Source of the DNA: Gracilibacillus dipsosauri
GTDB lineage: Bacteria > Bacillota > Bacilli > Bacillales > Amphibacillaceae
NCBI RefSeq assembly: GCF_003176895.1
Contig: NZ_QGTD01000004.1
Coordinates: forward strand, 310,001 to 374,000
DNA: 64,000 nt
Reading direction: 5' to 3'
Part shown: positions 41,816-51,186 of the stretch, piece by piece
Layout of the letters: each line of letters begins with the position of its first letter
Numbering within the stretch: position 1 is the stretch's first letter
Translations under genes and position numbers: made by a program
Notes under the pieces: model-generated
What the model was told of the DNA's origin: nothing
What the model saw: the letters and a program-made list of their open reading frames with translations, nothing else
The model's database searches: none

Positions 41816-41990
41816 ACGATAATTGCTATGCTCTGAACTTGAAGAAGTCAGGACCATAATCCAAATCGCTGTTAAGGTAATCTCGAACAGTTGCATTATC
41901 TTTTAATATAATACCTCTACCTGTGTTCCAACCATCAATTTAAATAGTATCTACGAAAAAATAAGTTGCTGTGTATACCATCTTTATCAG
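41816..41990 (-). pseudogene. Possible degenerate gene fragment
   Basis: Read leftward one frame gives DGWNTGRGIILKDNATVRDY then LNSDLDYGPDFFKFRA and a stop, preceded by an internal stop and NLFFRRYYLN-like sequence. It is protein-like without a start or a recognised family. The rest of 41990-42290 shows nothing. Confidence 0.3.
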
Positions 41991-42329
41991 CACCCTTCAT
42001 TAATATTTTTGTTAGACTAATGGCTAATTACATTCACTACATAACGGGAGCTATTATTTAATAATCTTTCACTGAGTCATAACCATAAAGGAAATGTTGC
42101 TTTCTCTGGAAAAAACAGACCAGTATGTGAAGTAATATAATTCGTGAAACTTTAGGTAAAGTGAAACGTAACTCTATAAAGGTATCCAGAGTCATATTAC
42201 ATACTTACGAATTCGAGAACGCAAGTAAATTATCTTATCAAAAATCATTGCTTAATACTGATAGTTAAAAGGTAGCAACAGGAGCCAAAATGATTGATTT
42301 GCAATCAATGGAGGAGAGGTTGGTTAATT

Positions 42330-43217
42330 ATGATAAGTTATTATCCAAAAGCGGGGAAGCTAATTGGCGGAATAAGCATTTTAGTCATTTTGCTCTCCTC
42401 ACTTTGGCTTATAGGAATTGGAGAGACTAACATTCGTTACAGTGGGGATCATGAAGGAACGATGCCTTTTTGGAACAGGTGGATACCTGCTATTATTGGT
42501 ATACTCCTTATTCATTTCTTACCGTTTCATCATAAAAATTATCTCCCCCTTCAATCGTCTGAACAAAGGCACATCAAGCTTCAAGGTGTTGTCTTATTCT
42601 TGAGTGGCTCCCTCTTCACGATTAGTCTTCTCATCACAAGCTTGGAAGGTATGGCGTTCCAATGGTTATATATGATATCTAAAATATTCCTTTTATTGTT
42701 CATTCCATTCATCCTTTTTTTGTTTGATCGAGGCAACCACAGGAAAGAGCACCCTAAAACTGTAAAACCCATTAAAAGTAGATGGTATTGGCTTACACCG
42801 CTTACAGTCATCCTAATATGGGGTTATTTCCACTTCTTTTCTGTATTCTCCACCCCATTTGATTCAACAGAAGTGGATCCAACAATTTTAATCTCCGCTT
42901 TACTCATAGGGTTTCTGATTAATAGTGTACTGGAAGAGCTTTTTTATAGATTATGGTTGCAAACACGCTTAGAATTATTACTAGGTACTTGGCCGGCGAT
43001 TCTTGCTACATCGCTCTTATGGGCGAGCTGGCATATTGCAGTACACAGCTCTGGTCATTGGGATGTGGATATAGCTACGGTCATGGTGAACCATGGTGTC
43101 ATAGGTCTATTCCTTGGTTACCTGTGGGCTCGTTTCCGCAGAGTGTGGGTATTGATTATTGTCCATGGATTCATGAATGCACACCCACTGCAACTCATGG
43201 AGATTTTATTCCGTTAA
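42330..43217 (+). CDS. CPBP-family intramembrane metalloprotease
   Basis: 295 residues, about seven hydrophobic segments. The CPBP motifs are present: EELFYRLWLQ (EExxxR, near residue 212), LLWASWHIAVH (WxxxH) and VHGFMNAH (HxxxN) at the end. Relatives handle bacteriocin maturation, self-immunity or prenyl-protein cleavage. The ATG at 42330 lies 12 bases after GGAGGAGAGG. A two-component system follows 160 bases later, so it could be part of an envelope stress or immunity set. Confidence 0.88.
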   Translation: MISYYPKAGKLIGGISILVILLSSLWLIGIGETNIRYSGDHEGTMPFWNRWIPAIIGILLIHFLPFHHKNYLPLQSSEQRHIKLQGVVLFLSGSLFTISLLITSLEGMAFQWLYMISKIFLLLFIPFILFLFDRGNHRKEHPKTVKPIKSRWYWLTPLTVILIWGYFHFFSVFSTPFDSTEVDPTILISALLIGFLINSVLEELFYRLWLQTRLELLLGTWPAILATSLLWASWHIAVHSSGHWDVDIATVMVNHGVIGLFLGYLWARFRRVWVLIIVHGFMNAHPLQLMEILFR

Positions 43218-43378
43218 ATTTAGGAGCCCTGCCAATAATCTATATTTCTTTTGTTTTTGGATAAAATATATTGTCAACATATAATAGAGGGTTTATCACG
43301 AAAATCTTCACCTCATCTTTACATCGTTATGATAAGCTATCATTAACTCTAACCTATTCGGCATTGTGAGGGTGAAAA

Positions 43379-44065
43379 ATGCAAAAAAATATATTAATTG
43401 TAGAAGATGAAGACATTTTACGGGAAATCGTGAAAGATTACTTAATGGATGAAGGATATAACGTATTAGAAGCAGTAGATGGAAACGAGGCTTTGGCGAT
43501 ATTTGAAGAAAAGGAAATACATTTAATCATCCTGGATATTATGCTACCAGAGTTGGATGGATGGTCTGTCTGCAAACGAGTTCGCAAAACATCTAATGTG
43601 CCTATTATTATGTTGACAGCTCGTTCGGATGAAGATGATACGTTACTTGGATTTGAGTTAGGAGCAGATGATTATGTGACAAAGCCATACAGCCCGCCCA
43701 TTTTATTAGCAAGAGTAAAGCGATTAATCCAAAGTCGATATGCTCAGGATGGTAAGTTACCAAGTGAAGACCATTTAATGATTAATGGTATTCATGTTCA
43801 TTTCCCCACACGTACCGTGACAGTAAACGAGGAACAGATAAGCTTGACATACACAGAGTTTGAAATATTAGCCTATTTAATGCAAAACCAGGGGGTTATT
43901 ATAACGAGAGAGCAACTAATCATGAAGATTTGGGGATACGAATTTGCGGGGGATGATCGCACCATCAACAGTCATATTCGTAATTTACGTCATAAATTAG
44001 GTCATAAAGCAAATAGTATTGTAACGGTTATTCGAGCTGGTTACAAATTTGAGGGCACAGCATGA
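43379..44065 (+). CDS. OmpR-family response regulator
   Basis: 228 residues: a receiver with NILIVEDEDILREIVKDYL, phospho-Asp in LIILDIMLPELDGW near residue 52, Lys in YVTKPYSPPILLARVKRL, and a winged helix with LTYTEFEILAYLMQNQGVII and INSHIRNLRHKLG. GAGGGTG precedes the ATG. The stop overlaps the kinase start (ATGA), so the pair is coupled. Target genes are not evident; the CPBP gene upstream is the closest. Confidence 0.93.
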   Translation: MQKNILIVEDEDILREIVKDYLMDEGYNVLEAVDGNEALAIFEEKEIHLIILDIMLPELDGWSVCKRVRKTSNVPIIMLTARSDEDDTLLGFELGADDYVTKPYSPPILLARVKRLIQSRYAQDGKLPSEDHLMINGIHVHFPTRTVTVNEEQISLTYTEFEILAYLMQNQGVIITREQLIMKIWGYEFAGDDRTINSHIRNLRHKLGHKANSIVTVIRAGYKFEGTA

Positions 44066-45924
44066 GGATAGGAATTGTATTAAAACTATTTATGCTGACA
44101 ACATTATTATGTATGCTGATTTTGGTCATTATGTATATTGGACAAACGATATTCTTTAAGCAATACTATGCTAGCCAAAAGGTAGAGGAAATAAATACGA
44201 GTATTGAATCTTTTGAGAAAGAGTACTTAAAGGCTGAAGGAGACGTCCAAGCAATCAAACAGCTAGAGCAGGGTTTTCAACAAGAGCATACGACATGGAT
44301 TACCACATTAGATAGTGTGGGGAATATTAAATACGCCAACGACTTCTCTGTAGAAATAGATTTAGATTCCTCCGAATATGAGAATTTCTCTAATCGTACC
44401 ATCCACGTCCCATTGTATAGCTTTATTGATTTAGAAGAGCTAGACAGGTTAAAATTCAATTTAGAACAAGTAGAGGATATTTTCATTGATGGAATAATCA
44501 TAGATAATACCGTCGTTCCTGCGATCTTAACAGGAAAGAACAGAAATGTTGTATTGGAGAATAGGCTTCTGTCCGAGGAGTTATATGGTCAAAGAACGGA
44601 AATAGAACTTGTTCCAGAAGAGAGCTCAACGAGAAACATTAAAAAATCACAATTACCAGCAGAAGAGTTATTGGACCAAAAACCGGAAACAGAACCTTCT
44701 CCAGTAGAAAGCTCACAGATATTTTTAAAAGGACGAATTACGGATTTACAATTACCAGTTGGCTCCACTATTTATACCAATCGTCTGTTTATAGAAAAAA
44801 TAAAACAATTTCAAGTTAAATTACTATTAGATAAAATTGACATTAGCCATGCTCAAACAATGGATTATGAGGAAAATAATATTCAATACAAGCTCTTTAT
44901 CAGACCTATCACCGATACGACTGGCGACACTAGTTATATTTTTGCGATGACGTCATTACAGCCGGTTGATGAAGCTGTTCAAATGCTGGAGGATTATTAT
45001 CTTTACCTCGTTCTATTTGTGCTACTTCTTATTGTCCTAGCATCCTTTTATTATTCCAAAAAAATAGCCAAACCATTGTTACAAATAAATGATACGACAA
45101 ACAAGATAGCAAGCTTAGATTTTTCAGAGAGCATACCGATTCGATCTAAGGATGAGATTGGGACACTATCCAATAATATTAATACACTTTCTACTAAGCT
45201 GCATTCTTACATTGATCAATTGCAACAGGATATAGAGAAAGAAAAACAACTCGAAAGCATACGAAAAGAATTTATTTCCGGAGTCTCCCATGAATTAAAG
45301 ACACCTTTAAGCATTATGAAGAGCTGTATCTCCATTATCGAAGACGGTGTCGCCAGTGATAAAAAAGATTATTATTTTCATGCATTGAAAAAAGAAGTCG
45401 ATAAAATGGATTTGCTCATCGTAGATATGCTTGAATTAGCAAAATTCGAATCTGGTACGTATAAAATGGAAATGGATGTCTTTCCTATTGACGAGAGCAT
45501 TGCATATATTTGTGAGCAATTAGCTTTAGAGATTGAGAACAAACAATTACATGTCCATCAACACCGTTCCAATAATAATGTATTTGCCAATCAAAATCGA
45601 ATAGAGCAAGTTTTAACGAACTTTATTACCAATGCCATTCGTCACACCCCAGATAATCAACATATTTTTATTTCGACGATCGAAGACAATGGGCGCGTAA
45701 AAGTATGTGTAGAAAATAACGGGGCTCCTATCGCACAGGAGCAGTTAGATAAAATATGGGATCGTTTTTATCGTGGAGATACGTCTCGCAATCGTGCGCA
45801 GGGTGGAACAGGATTAGGGCTTGCTATTTCAAAGAACATTTTAGAGCTACATGGTGCAGAGTACGGTGTATCCAATACAGAAGATGGTGTGATGTTTTTC
45901 TTCTATTTAGATAAAAAAGAGTGA
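44062..45924 (+). CDS. Sensor histidine kinase with large extracellular domain
   Basis: 620 residues. Membrane helix 1 (about 8-30), an extracellular domain of ~280 residues, helix 2 (about 313-333), HAMP, HisKA with ISGVSHELKTPLSIMKSC (His near residue 410) and HATPase_c with GGTGLGLAISKNILELHG. Inside the sensor part, SEELYGQRTEIELVPEESS is echoed by AEELLDQKPETEPSPVESS about 32 residues later, a local duplication. The signal is unknown. It is coupled to the response regulator at 43379. Confidence 0.93.
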   Translation: MRIGIVLKLFMLTTLLCMLILVIMYIGQTIFFKQYYASQKVEEINTSIESFEKEYLKAEGDVQAIKQLEQGFQQEHTTWITTLDSVGNIKYANDFSVEIDLDSSEYENFSNRTIHVPLYSFIDLEELDRLKFNLEQVEDIFIDGIIIDNTVVPAILTGKNRNVVLENRLLSEELYGQRTEIELVPEESSTRNIKKSQLPAEELLDQKPETEPSPVESSQIFLKGRITDLQLPVGSTIYTNRLFIEKIKQFQVKLLLDKIDISHAQTMDYEENNIQYKLFIRPITDTTGDTSYIFAMTSLQPVDEAVQMLEDYYLYLVLFVLLLIVLASFYYSKKIAKPLLQINDTTNKIASLDFSESIPIRSKDEIGTLSNNINTLSTKLHSYIDQLQQDIEKEKQLESIRKEFISGVSHELKTPLSIMKSCISIIEDGVASDKKDYYFHALKKEVDKMDLLIVDMLELAKFESGTYKMEMDVFPIDESIAYICEQLALEIENKQLHVHQHRSNNNVFANQNRIEQVLTNFITNAIRHTPDNQHIFISTIEDNGRVKVCVENNGAPIAQEQLDKIWDRFYRGDTSRNRAQGGTGLGLAISKNILELHGAEYGVSNTEDGVMFFFYLDKKE

Positions 45925-45978
45925 AAAGAGCTTGGCCGAGTGATGCCCCCACAAAGTGAGCGTTTTTCTTATGCAGCT

Positions 45979-46029
45979 AATTGGCTGGTTCGAGTTCGGC
46001 ATTGAATGAATATAAACCAGCCAATTTTA
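45979..46029 (+). terminator. Terminator-like hairpin after the kinase gene
   Basis: AATTGGCTGGTT and AACCAGCCAATT form a 12-bp stem around a 25-base loop, followed by TTAC. Confidence 0.65.
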
Positions 46030-46179
46030 CATATACACGTGTTATAATGCGATCCTTTATTTGAATGAATGATGGTGCTTTCACACCTTAATAATCACCA
46101 ATGCTTGATTTAATAGCTATTTTAAGCGCCCGTTGTAATTATTTTTGAATGGAAAAGTATTGTAAAAACACACATACAC

Positions 46180-46986
46180 TTACCCATTATTAATGTTTTT
46201 CGGTGTTACCATTCTTTCCATAATCAGGGCTACCCTACGCCTACTAAACAATCGGAGCATTTGAGCCATAAAGTAATTCATTCGTCCATCGACACTATAA
46301 TTGCGTCCTTGATCAATTCCGCGAAATCCAACCTGTACAACCTTTTCCGGGGTCGAGAGCTTTGACCCAGCAGCCAAGTCTTTGCTTCCAACTACATCGA
46401 AAAAACCCGTATCTGTTGCACCAGGGCACAGTGCGAGTACTCGTATTCCTCGTTCACGTACTTCCGCCCAAAGAGCCTCAGAGAAGGATAATACAAAGGC
46501 TTTGGTAGCTCCATAAACAGCCGAATAAGCAACAGGCATAAATGCCGCCATCGAAGCCACGTTAACGATTACTCCATCCTTACGCTCCAACATATTGGGC
46601 AGAAAACGATGTACAAGGTCTACTAGGGCAGCCGTATTCAGCATAATTTCTTCCTGCTCGCGCTCTGGGTTTATTTCCTCGAAACGCCCGTAAGTTCCAA
46701 ATCCTGCATTATTGATGAGAATATCAACCGACAATCCAAGTTCGGAAATTTGATCAGCCAGTAAACGCGGGGCGTCCGCTTCAGACAAATCGTAGGTCAA
46801 CGCATAAGCTTGCACGCCGTATTGGCGGTTGATTTCTCTAGCGATTGCTTCCAGTTTATCCTTGGATCGTGCTACTAGTACTACATGACAACCTCGTGAC
46901 GCTAGTTGTTGTGCATATACCTTCCCAATTCCGGATGAAGCGCCAGTGATTACAGCTAACTTATTTCTATATTCATACTTTTTCAA
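46180..46986 (-). CDS. SDR-family oxidoreductase (DltE/YqjQ-like)
   Basis: 268 residues, a classical short-chain dehydrogenase: TGASSGIGKVYAQQLA (residues 13-28), NNAGFG near residue 90, catalytic Ser in VNVASMAAF, and YGATKAFVLSFS (YxxxK near residue 160). The tail (MAQMLRLFSRRRVALIME) is basic and hydrophobic. Divergent from an MmyB-type regulator that probably controls it. Confidence 0.92.
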   Translation of the reverse strand: MKKYEYRNKLAVITGASSGIGKVYAQQLASRGCHVVLVARSKDKLEAIAREINRQYGVQAYALTYDLSEADAPRLLADQISELGLSVDILINNAGFGTYGRFEEINPEREQEEIMLNTAALVDLVHRFLPNMLERKDGVIVNVASMAAFMPVAYSAVYGATKAFVLSFSEALWAEVRERGIRVLALCPGATDTGFFDVVGSKDLAAGSKLSTPEKVVQVGFRGIDQGRNYSVDGRMNYFMAQMLRLFSRRRVALIMERMVTPKNINNG

Positions 46987-47220
46987 GATAAAAACCTCCT
47001 ACTACCTTCTAAGTCACGGATTATCTTTATCGTATCAACATTAGAGGTTGACAGCCACATCATGTTTATACTATTAATAAGACTAATAGCTTCCACCCCA
47101 TTATCCTCGCTTTTGTGGTAATAAACTTCAAAAGAGATTATAATAATTTTTAACAAAGTGTTTTAGATTCATATGTTTCATTGCGATGTCTATACTTCTC
47201 ATAAATTGGAGGTGACATGT

Positions 47221-48060
47221 ATGACAACCAATCGTTTCTCATCCACCTTGGGTGAATTCATTAAATCACGTAGAGAACGTTTACAGCCTGCTGATGTAGG
47301 GATAAAACCACTTCAAGGTCGAAGATGCACCCCAGGGCTTCGAAGAGAAGAGGTCTCATATCTCGCTAATTTAAGTGTGACTTATTATTCTTGGCTAGAG
47401 CAAGGCAGGGGGGTAAATCCTTCACCAGAAGTGTTGCTGAATATTAGCAACGCGTTGATGTTAGATGATGACGAACAGAAGCATCTGTTTGATCTAGCCA
47501 ATGTAGATCCAGCAAGTGCAGGTGTTGAAGTAGATAGTAGAAAACCCGACACCGATTTTTTGCAAACAACCGTCGATCAATTACATTATCCTTCTTTCGT
47601 GACAGGCGAGGGTACGGATGTAATCGCTTGGAATAAGGCGGCTGAACTGATTATAGCTGATTTCGGTAGCCTGCCAGAAAGCGAACGGTATATGATGAAC
47701 ATTATGTTTTGTAATTCGGAATACCGCCAAAGATTGGTCAATTGGGAAGAATACGCCAGATACAGCACTGCGATGTTGCGGGCAAACTTACACCATTTTA
47801 AAGATAAACCATTATATATGGAACGAATTGAACGGTTGAGGCAAAAAAGTAAGGAGTTTGTTCATTTCTTTGAATTTTATGAAATCAAGCAAAAACGGGT
47901 CGCAACTGCTTTATTTCGTCTTCCGGACGGGCAGGAGATGGAGTTTGTCGTTCACTCTGCTTCTGTTGTCGATAACGACCCAAACCTGCACTGGTGTTTC
48001 TACGTTCCAGTACATGGGTCAGGCACCGAGGAGAGATTGTCATGTCTACTAAGGACATAG
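47221..48060 (+). CDS. MmyB-type XRE regulator
   Basis: 279 residues. The XRE helix-turn-helix covers residues 5-75 (GEFIKSRRERLQPADVGI, RRCTPGLRREEVSYLANLSVTYYSWLEQGR). The MmyB ligand domain follows (LHYPSFVTGEGTDVIAWNKAAELI, about 120-145, and YSTAMLRANLHHF). ATG 47221 lies 8 bases after GGAGGTG. MmyB regulators sit next to SDR or oxidoreductase genes and respond to their substrates, as here with the divergent SDR gene. Confidence 0.93.
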   Translation: MTTNRFSSTLGEFIKSRRERLQPADVGIKPLQGRRCTPGLRREEVSYLANLSVTYYSWLEQGRGVNPSPEVLLNISNALMLDDDEQKHLFDLANVDPASAGVEVDSRKPDTDFLQTTVDQLHYPSFVTGEGTDVIAWNKAAELIIADFGSLPESERYMMNIMFCNSEYRQRLVNWEEYARYSTAMLRANLHHFKDKPLYMERIERLRQKSKEFVHFFEFYEIKQKRVATALFRLPDGQEMEFVVHSASVVDNDPNLHWCFYVPVHGSGTEERLSCLLRT

Positions 48061-48472
48061 GGAGCGAGTTGCGGACAATTTCATTCTATTACAGAAGTAC
48101 CACCCTAAAAAGACGAGAAGTGATAACCTCATCTAAAAAGTATCTTTCTAGTTTTTTCCCTTGTATCTAACCAATTCATTATCCTTTAATTTCTTTTCTC
48201 CATATTATAAATTTACAAAGAAGCATCGGGAACAATCCCGATGTTTCTTTGTATTTCCACCACGTTTATCCGTATCCCATATTACTATTAGCAAAACTCT
48301 TATAATTGCTATTCCGCAAATTCCCTAAATAACATATATCCTGAGAACGGACAAACGCTCACAGATCTTGCCTATTTCAAAATTTTTATTTGATATTGTT
48401 ATGATCTGCACCTAATCTTCACCTCTCTCTATTAATTTTTAAATAGAACAAAAAAGAGAGGAAAGATTTACG
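48061..48472. other. Intergenic stretch with one terminator
   Basis: About 410 bases. Apart from the hairpin at 48215-48252 nothing supports a gene. Confidence 0.5.
48215..48256 (+). terminator. Terminator of the MmyB gene
   Basis: ACAAAGAAGCATCGGG and CCCGATGTTTCTTTGT pair over 16 positions with one mismatch and a 6-base loop. Confidence 0.75.
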
Positions 48473-49207
48473 ATGATGTTACGACAAATTAATAGAAAAA
48501 CAAAAATATGGCTTATCCTATTGGTTCTTTTTCCACTGCTAATCGTATCAGCCTGCGCGAGCAATCCTGACAATCAACACAAGGATAGTGCTACTCCTAA
48601 CAAGGACAAGGAAAACACTAAAAGTAGTGATACCGCTTTTAAGGTTGTCATTGACCCTGGACATGGTGGTAAGGATAACGGGGCAACAGGTGCTAGTGGC
48701 CAGTATGAAAAGAATTTCACTTTAAGCTTGTCCAAAAAGGTGCAAAAGCTGTTGGAGGACGAGCCACAAATAGAAGTTTTAATGACAAGAACCGATGATA
48801 GTTTTCTTTCACAAGAAAGTCGAGACAGACCGAAATATGCCAACAAGCAAGATGCGGATGTATTTCTATCTATTCATGGTAACACTTTTTCCGATTCCAC
48901 TGTCTCGGGAACAGAAACGTTTTATTATCATAAACATTCCCGCCAATTGGCTCAAATCATACAGAAGCATGTAGTGGAAGCCACTGAATTTAGAGATAGA
49001 GGAATTAAAAAGGAAGAACTATTTGTTGTAAAAGATACGAATATGCCAGCTGCTTTAATAGAAGTAGGCTATATGACGAATCCTCAGGAAGAATCCAAAA
49101 TGTGGACTGACGAATTTCAATCACGTGTTGCCACTTCCATAGTTAAAGGGATTAAAGAATATAGAGAAAAATCAGAAGAACAAGGCATTTTGGAATGGAT
49201 TTCTTAG
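48473..49207 (+). CDS. N-acetylmuramoyl-L-alanine amidase (Amidase_3), lipoprotein
   Basis: 244 residues. A lipoprotein signal peptide (WLILLVLFPLLIVSAC) ends at Cys28, with a charged Ser/Lys/Asn-rich linker. The Amidase_3 zinc domain has VVIDPGHGGKDNGATG near residue 58, a zinc Glu in the EKNFTLSLSKKV helix, FLSIHGNTFSD near residue 140 and PAALIEVGYMTNPQE near residue 205. It cleaves the amide between MurNAc and L-Ala on the outer side of the membrane. The deacetylase gene 150 bases later also encodes a lipoprotein acting on the wall. Confidence 0.94.
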   Translation: MMLRQINRKTKIWLILLVLFPLLIVSACASNPDNQHKDSATPNKDKENTKSSDTAFKVVIDPGHGGKDNGATGASGQYEKNFTLSLSKKVQKLLEDEPQIEVLMTRTDDSFLSQESRDRPKYANKQDADVFLSIHGNTFSDSTVSGTETFYYHKHSRQLAQIIQKHVVEATEFRDRGIKKEELFVVKDTNMPAALIEVGYMTNPQEESKMWTDEFQSRVATSIVKGIKEYREKSEEQGILEWIS

Positions 49208-49231
49208 CAATATCTAAAGTTTTCTGATAGG

Positions 49232-49263
49232 CCATCCCACAAAAAGGATGGCTTTTACTTTTT
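49232..49263 (+). terminator. Terminator of the amidase gene
   Basis: GCCATCC and GGATGGC form a 7-bp stem with a 7-base loop, followed by TTTTACTTTTT. Confidence 0.8.
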
Positions 49264-49360
49264 CATTTTTAGTTTAATTCCATTTCAGATTTATCGCTTC
49301 TTTCGTTCATTATATTAATCTTTCAACAAGCAAAAAAACAAAGAGAATCGAGGTCTTACC

Positions 49361-50176
49361 ATGAAAAAGCCTATACTATTTATTTTCCTTGCCTGTTTGG
49401 TTATTCTTTATGCCTGTCAAAGTGATTTTGATGGTGATCAAAGGGAATCAAGGACAAATAATTCTGCGATTACAACTCCTAACAAAAAATCAGAAACTGA
49501 TAACCAAACATCCTTAAAATCTAACCATTCACAAGAAAATACTAAAAGGACTGTCTACTTAACCTTTGATGACGGCCCTACTGCTGCAACATCTGAGATT
49601 TTAGCTGCTTTACACCAATTTCATGCTACGGCGACCTTTTTCATGCTAGAACCTTCCATGAAGGAATCACCAGAAGTCGTTGAACAAATCGTAGAGGAAG
49701 GTCATGCTGTCGGGTTACATGGCGTGACCCATGACATCTACCATTTTTATCAATCAGAACAAGCTGCCCTGGAAGAAATGACTACTGCTCAGAAGACACT
49801 TCAACAAATAACTGGGGTCCAGTCCAATCTGATTCGAACACCATATGGTAGTGTTCCGTATTTAACGGAATCATTTCGGAAGGTTTTAGACAGCAATGGA
49901 TTTAAAGTGTGGGATTGGAATGTAGACAGCAGTGATTGGTCTTTATCTGATGAAGAATATGTAGATTCGGTGATTGGACAAATAGAAAAGTTAGATAAAG
50001 CGGGAGTAACACCTATAATTCTGATGCATGATAAACAAAATACAGCCGACCATTTGTCTATTCTATTAACCTATCTATCAGAACATGGATTTCAGGCTAG
50101 AAAAATCGAAGAAGATATACAACCATATAACTTTAATTGTTATCAACGTTGTCACCGACTATCTACACAAAAGTGA
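49361..50176 (+). CDS. Polysaccharide deacetylase, lipoprotein
   Basis: 271 residues. The lipoprotein signal (FLACLVILYAC, Cys19) leads to a linker and a NodB-homology domain: TFDDGPT (metal Asp pair), HGVTHDIYHF (HxxxxH-type motif), RTPYGSVPY and LMHDKQNT. These metal-dependent enzymes deacetylate peptidoglycan GlcNAc or related glycans and protect from lysozyme. The position next to the amidase gene supports a cell-wall role. The C-terminal tail (NFNCYQRCHRLST) with two Cys is unusual. Confidence 0.9.
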   Translation: MKKPILFIFLACLVILYACQSDFDGDQRESRTNNSAITTPNKKSETDNQTSLKSNHSQENTKRTVYLTFDDGPTAATSEILAALHQFHATATFFMLEPSMKESPEVVEQIVEEGHAVGLHGVTHDIYHFYQSEQAALEEMTTAQKTLQQITGVQSNLIRTPYGSVPYLTESFRKVLDSNGFKVWDWNVDSSDWSLSDEEYVDSVIGQIEKLDKAGVTPIILMHDKQNTADHLSILLTYLSEHGFQARKIEEDIQPYNFNCYQRCHRLSTQK

Positions 50177-50253
50177 GAAAAATAAGCAATCGAAAAGAAG
50201 TCTAAAACCGTCATTTGTGGTATGGTGAATAAAACAAGAAGGGAGTAGATAAG

Positions 50254-51063
50254 ATGAAAACGCAAAATCATCTGCAGCTACCAAATATCGTATCACGTGA
50301 CGAATGGCTGGAGGCGCGTAAGGAATTGCTCGCTAAAGAGAAGGAATTCACGAAGGCGCGTGATGCACTAAGTGCTGAACGTCGTCGCCTCCCAATGATA
50401 GAGTTGGATAAGGACTATGTCTTGGATGGGCCAAATGGTAAGGCCCGTTTGCTTGATCTATTTGAAGGACGCCCTCAGCTTATCGTGCATCACTTCATGT
50501 TCGATCCTGAGTGGGAAGCGGGCTGTCCGGCTTGCTCGTTGGCTGCCGACAACATCGGTCATCTCGCCCACCTTTATGCACGTAACACATCACTAGCACT
50601 CATCTCCCGTGCCCCACTTCCCAAGCTGCAACGCTACAAGGAACGCATGGGCTGGAACATCCCTTGGTACTCATCCTATGATAGCAACTTTAACTATGAT
50701 TTTCACGTGACACTGGATGAATCCGTAGCTCCAATAGAATATAACTATCTGGACAAGAACGAGCTTGTTCAGCAAGGGGTACCTGTGGATTCAGGGCAGT
50801 CAATGGAAGTGCCGGGAGTTAGTTCCTTTCTACGCGATGGCGATAGAATTTTCCACACCTATACGACCTACGCCCGTGGGACAGATATACTGATTGGCAT
50901 GTTCAACTACCTTGACCTGACAGCGTTAGGTAGACAGGAGGACTGGGAGCTGCCACCAGGACGTAGTGACGGCAATGGCAAGACATGGTTACGACGACAT
51001 GATGAATATGAACACACTGTTGAGACGAATTCTTGTTGCCATTCGAAAAAGGACAATCTTTAA
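50254..51063 (+). CDS. DUF899 family thioredoxin-fold protein
   Basis: 269 residues, full length. The family hallmarks are EWLEARKELLAKEKEFTKARD and LSAERRRLPM at the start, HHFMFDPEWEAGCPACSLAADN (CxxC thioredoxin-like site near residue 85), and HTYTTYARGTDILIG. Predicted redox role, substrate unknown. AGAAGGGAG precedes the ATG. A truncated relative is at 25462. The gene is slightly GC-richer than its neighbours. Confidence 0.9.
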   Translation: MKTQNHLQLPNIVSRDEWLEARKELLAKEKEFTKARDALSAERRRLPMIELDKDYVLDGPNGKARLLDLFEGRPQLIVHHFMFDPEWEAGCPACSLAADNIGHLAHLYARNTSLALISRAPLPKLQRYKERMGWNIPWYSSYDSNFNYDFHVTLDESVAPIEYNYLDKNELVQQGVPVDSGQSMEVPGVSSFLRDGDRIFHTYTTYARGTDILIGMFNYLDLTALGRQEDWELPPGRSDGNGKTWLRRHDEYEHTVETNSCCHSKKDNL

Positions 51064-51186
51064 ACTGTATAGTTCAACAACCAAAAGCAATCTCTCTTAA
51101 AAATTTTTCCCTACTCCCCGTAACTATTCACGAAGAAAAAACGTTTTATAAGATGAATAGTAGTTTAACAGGAATGGAGGAGAGCT

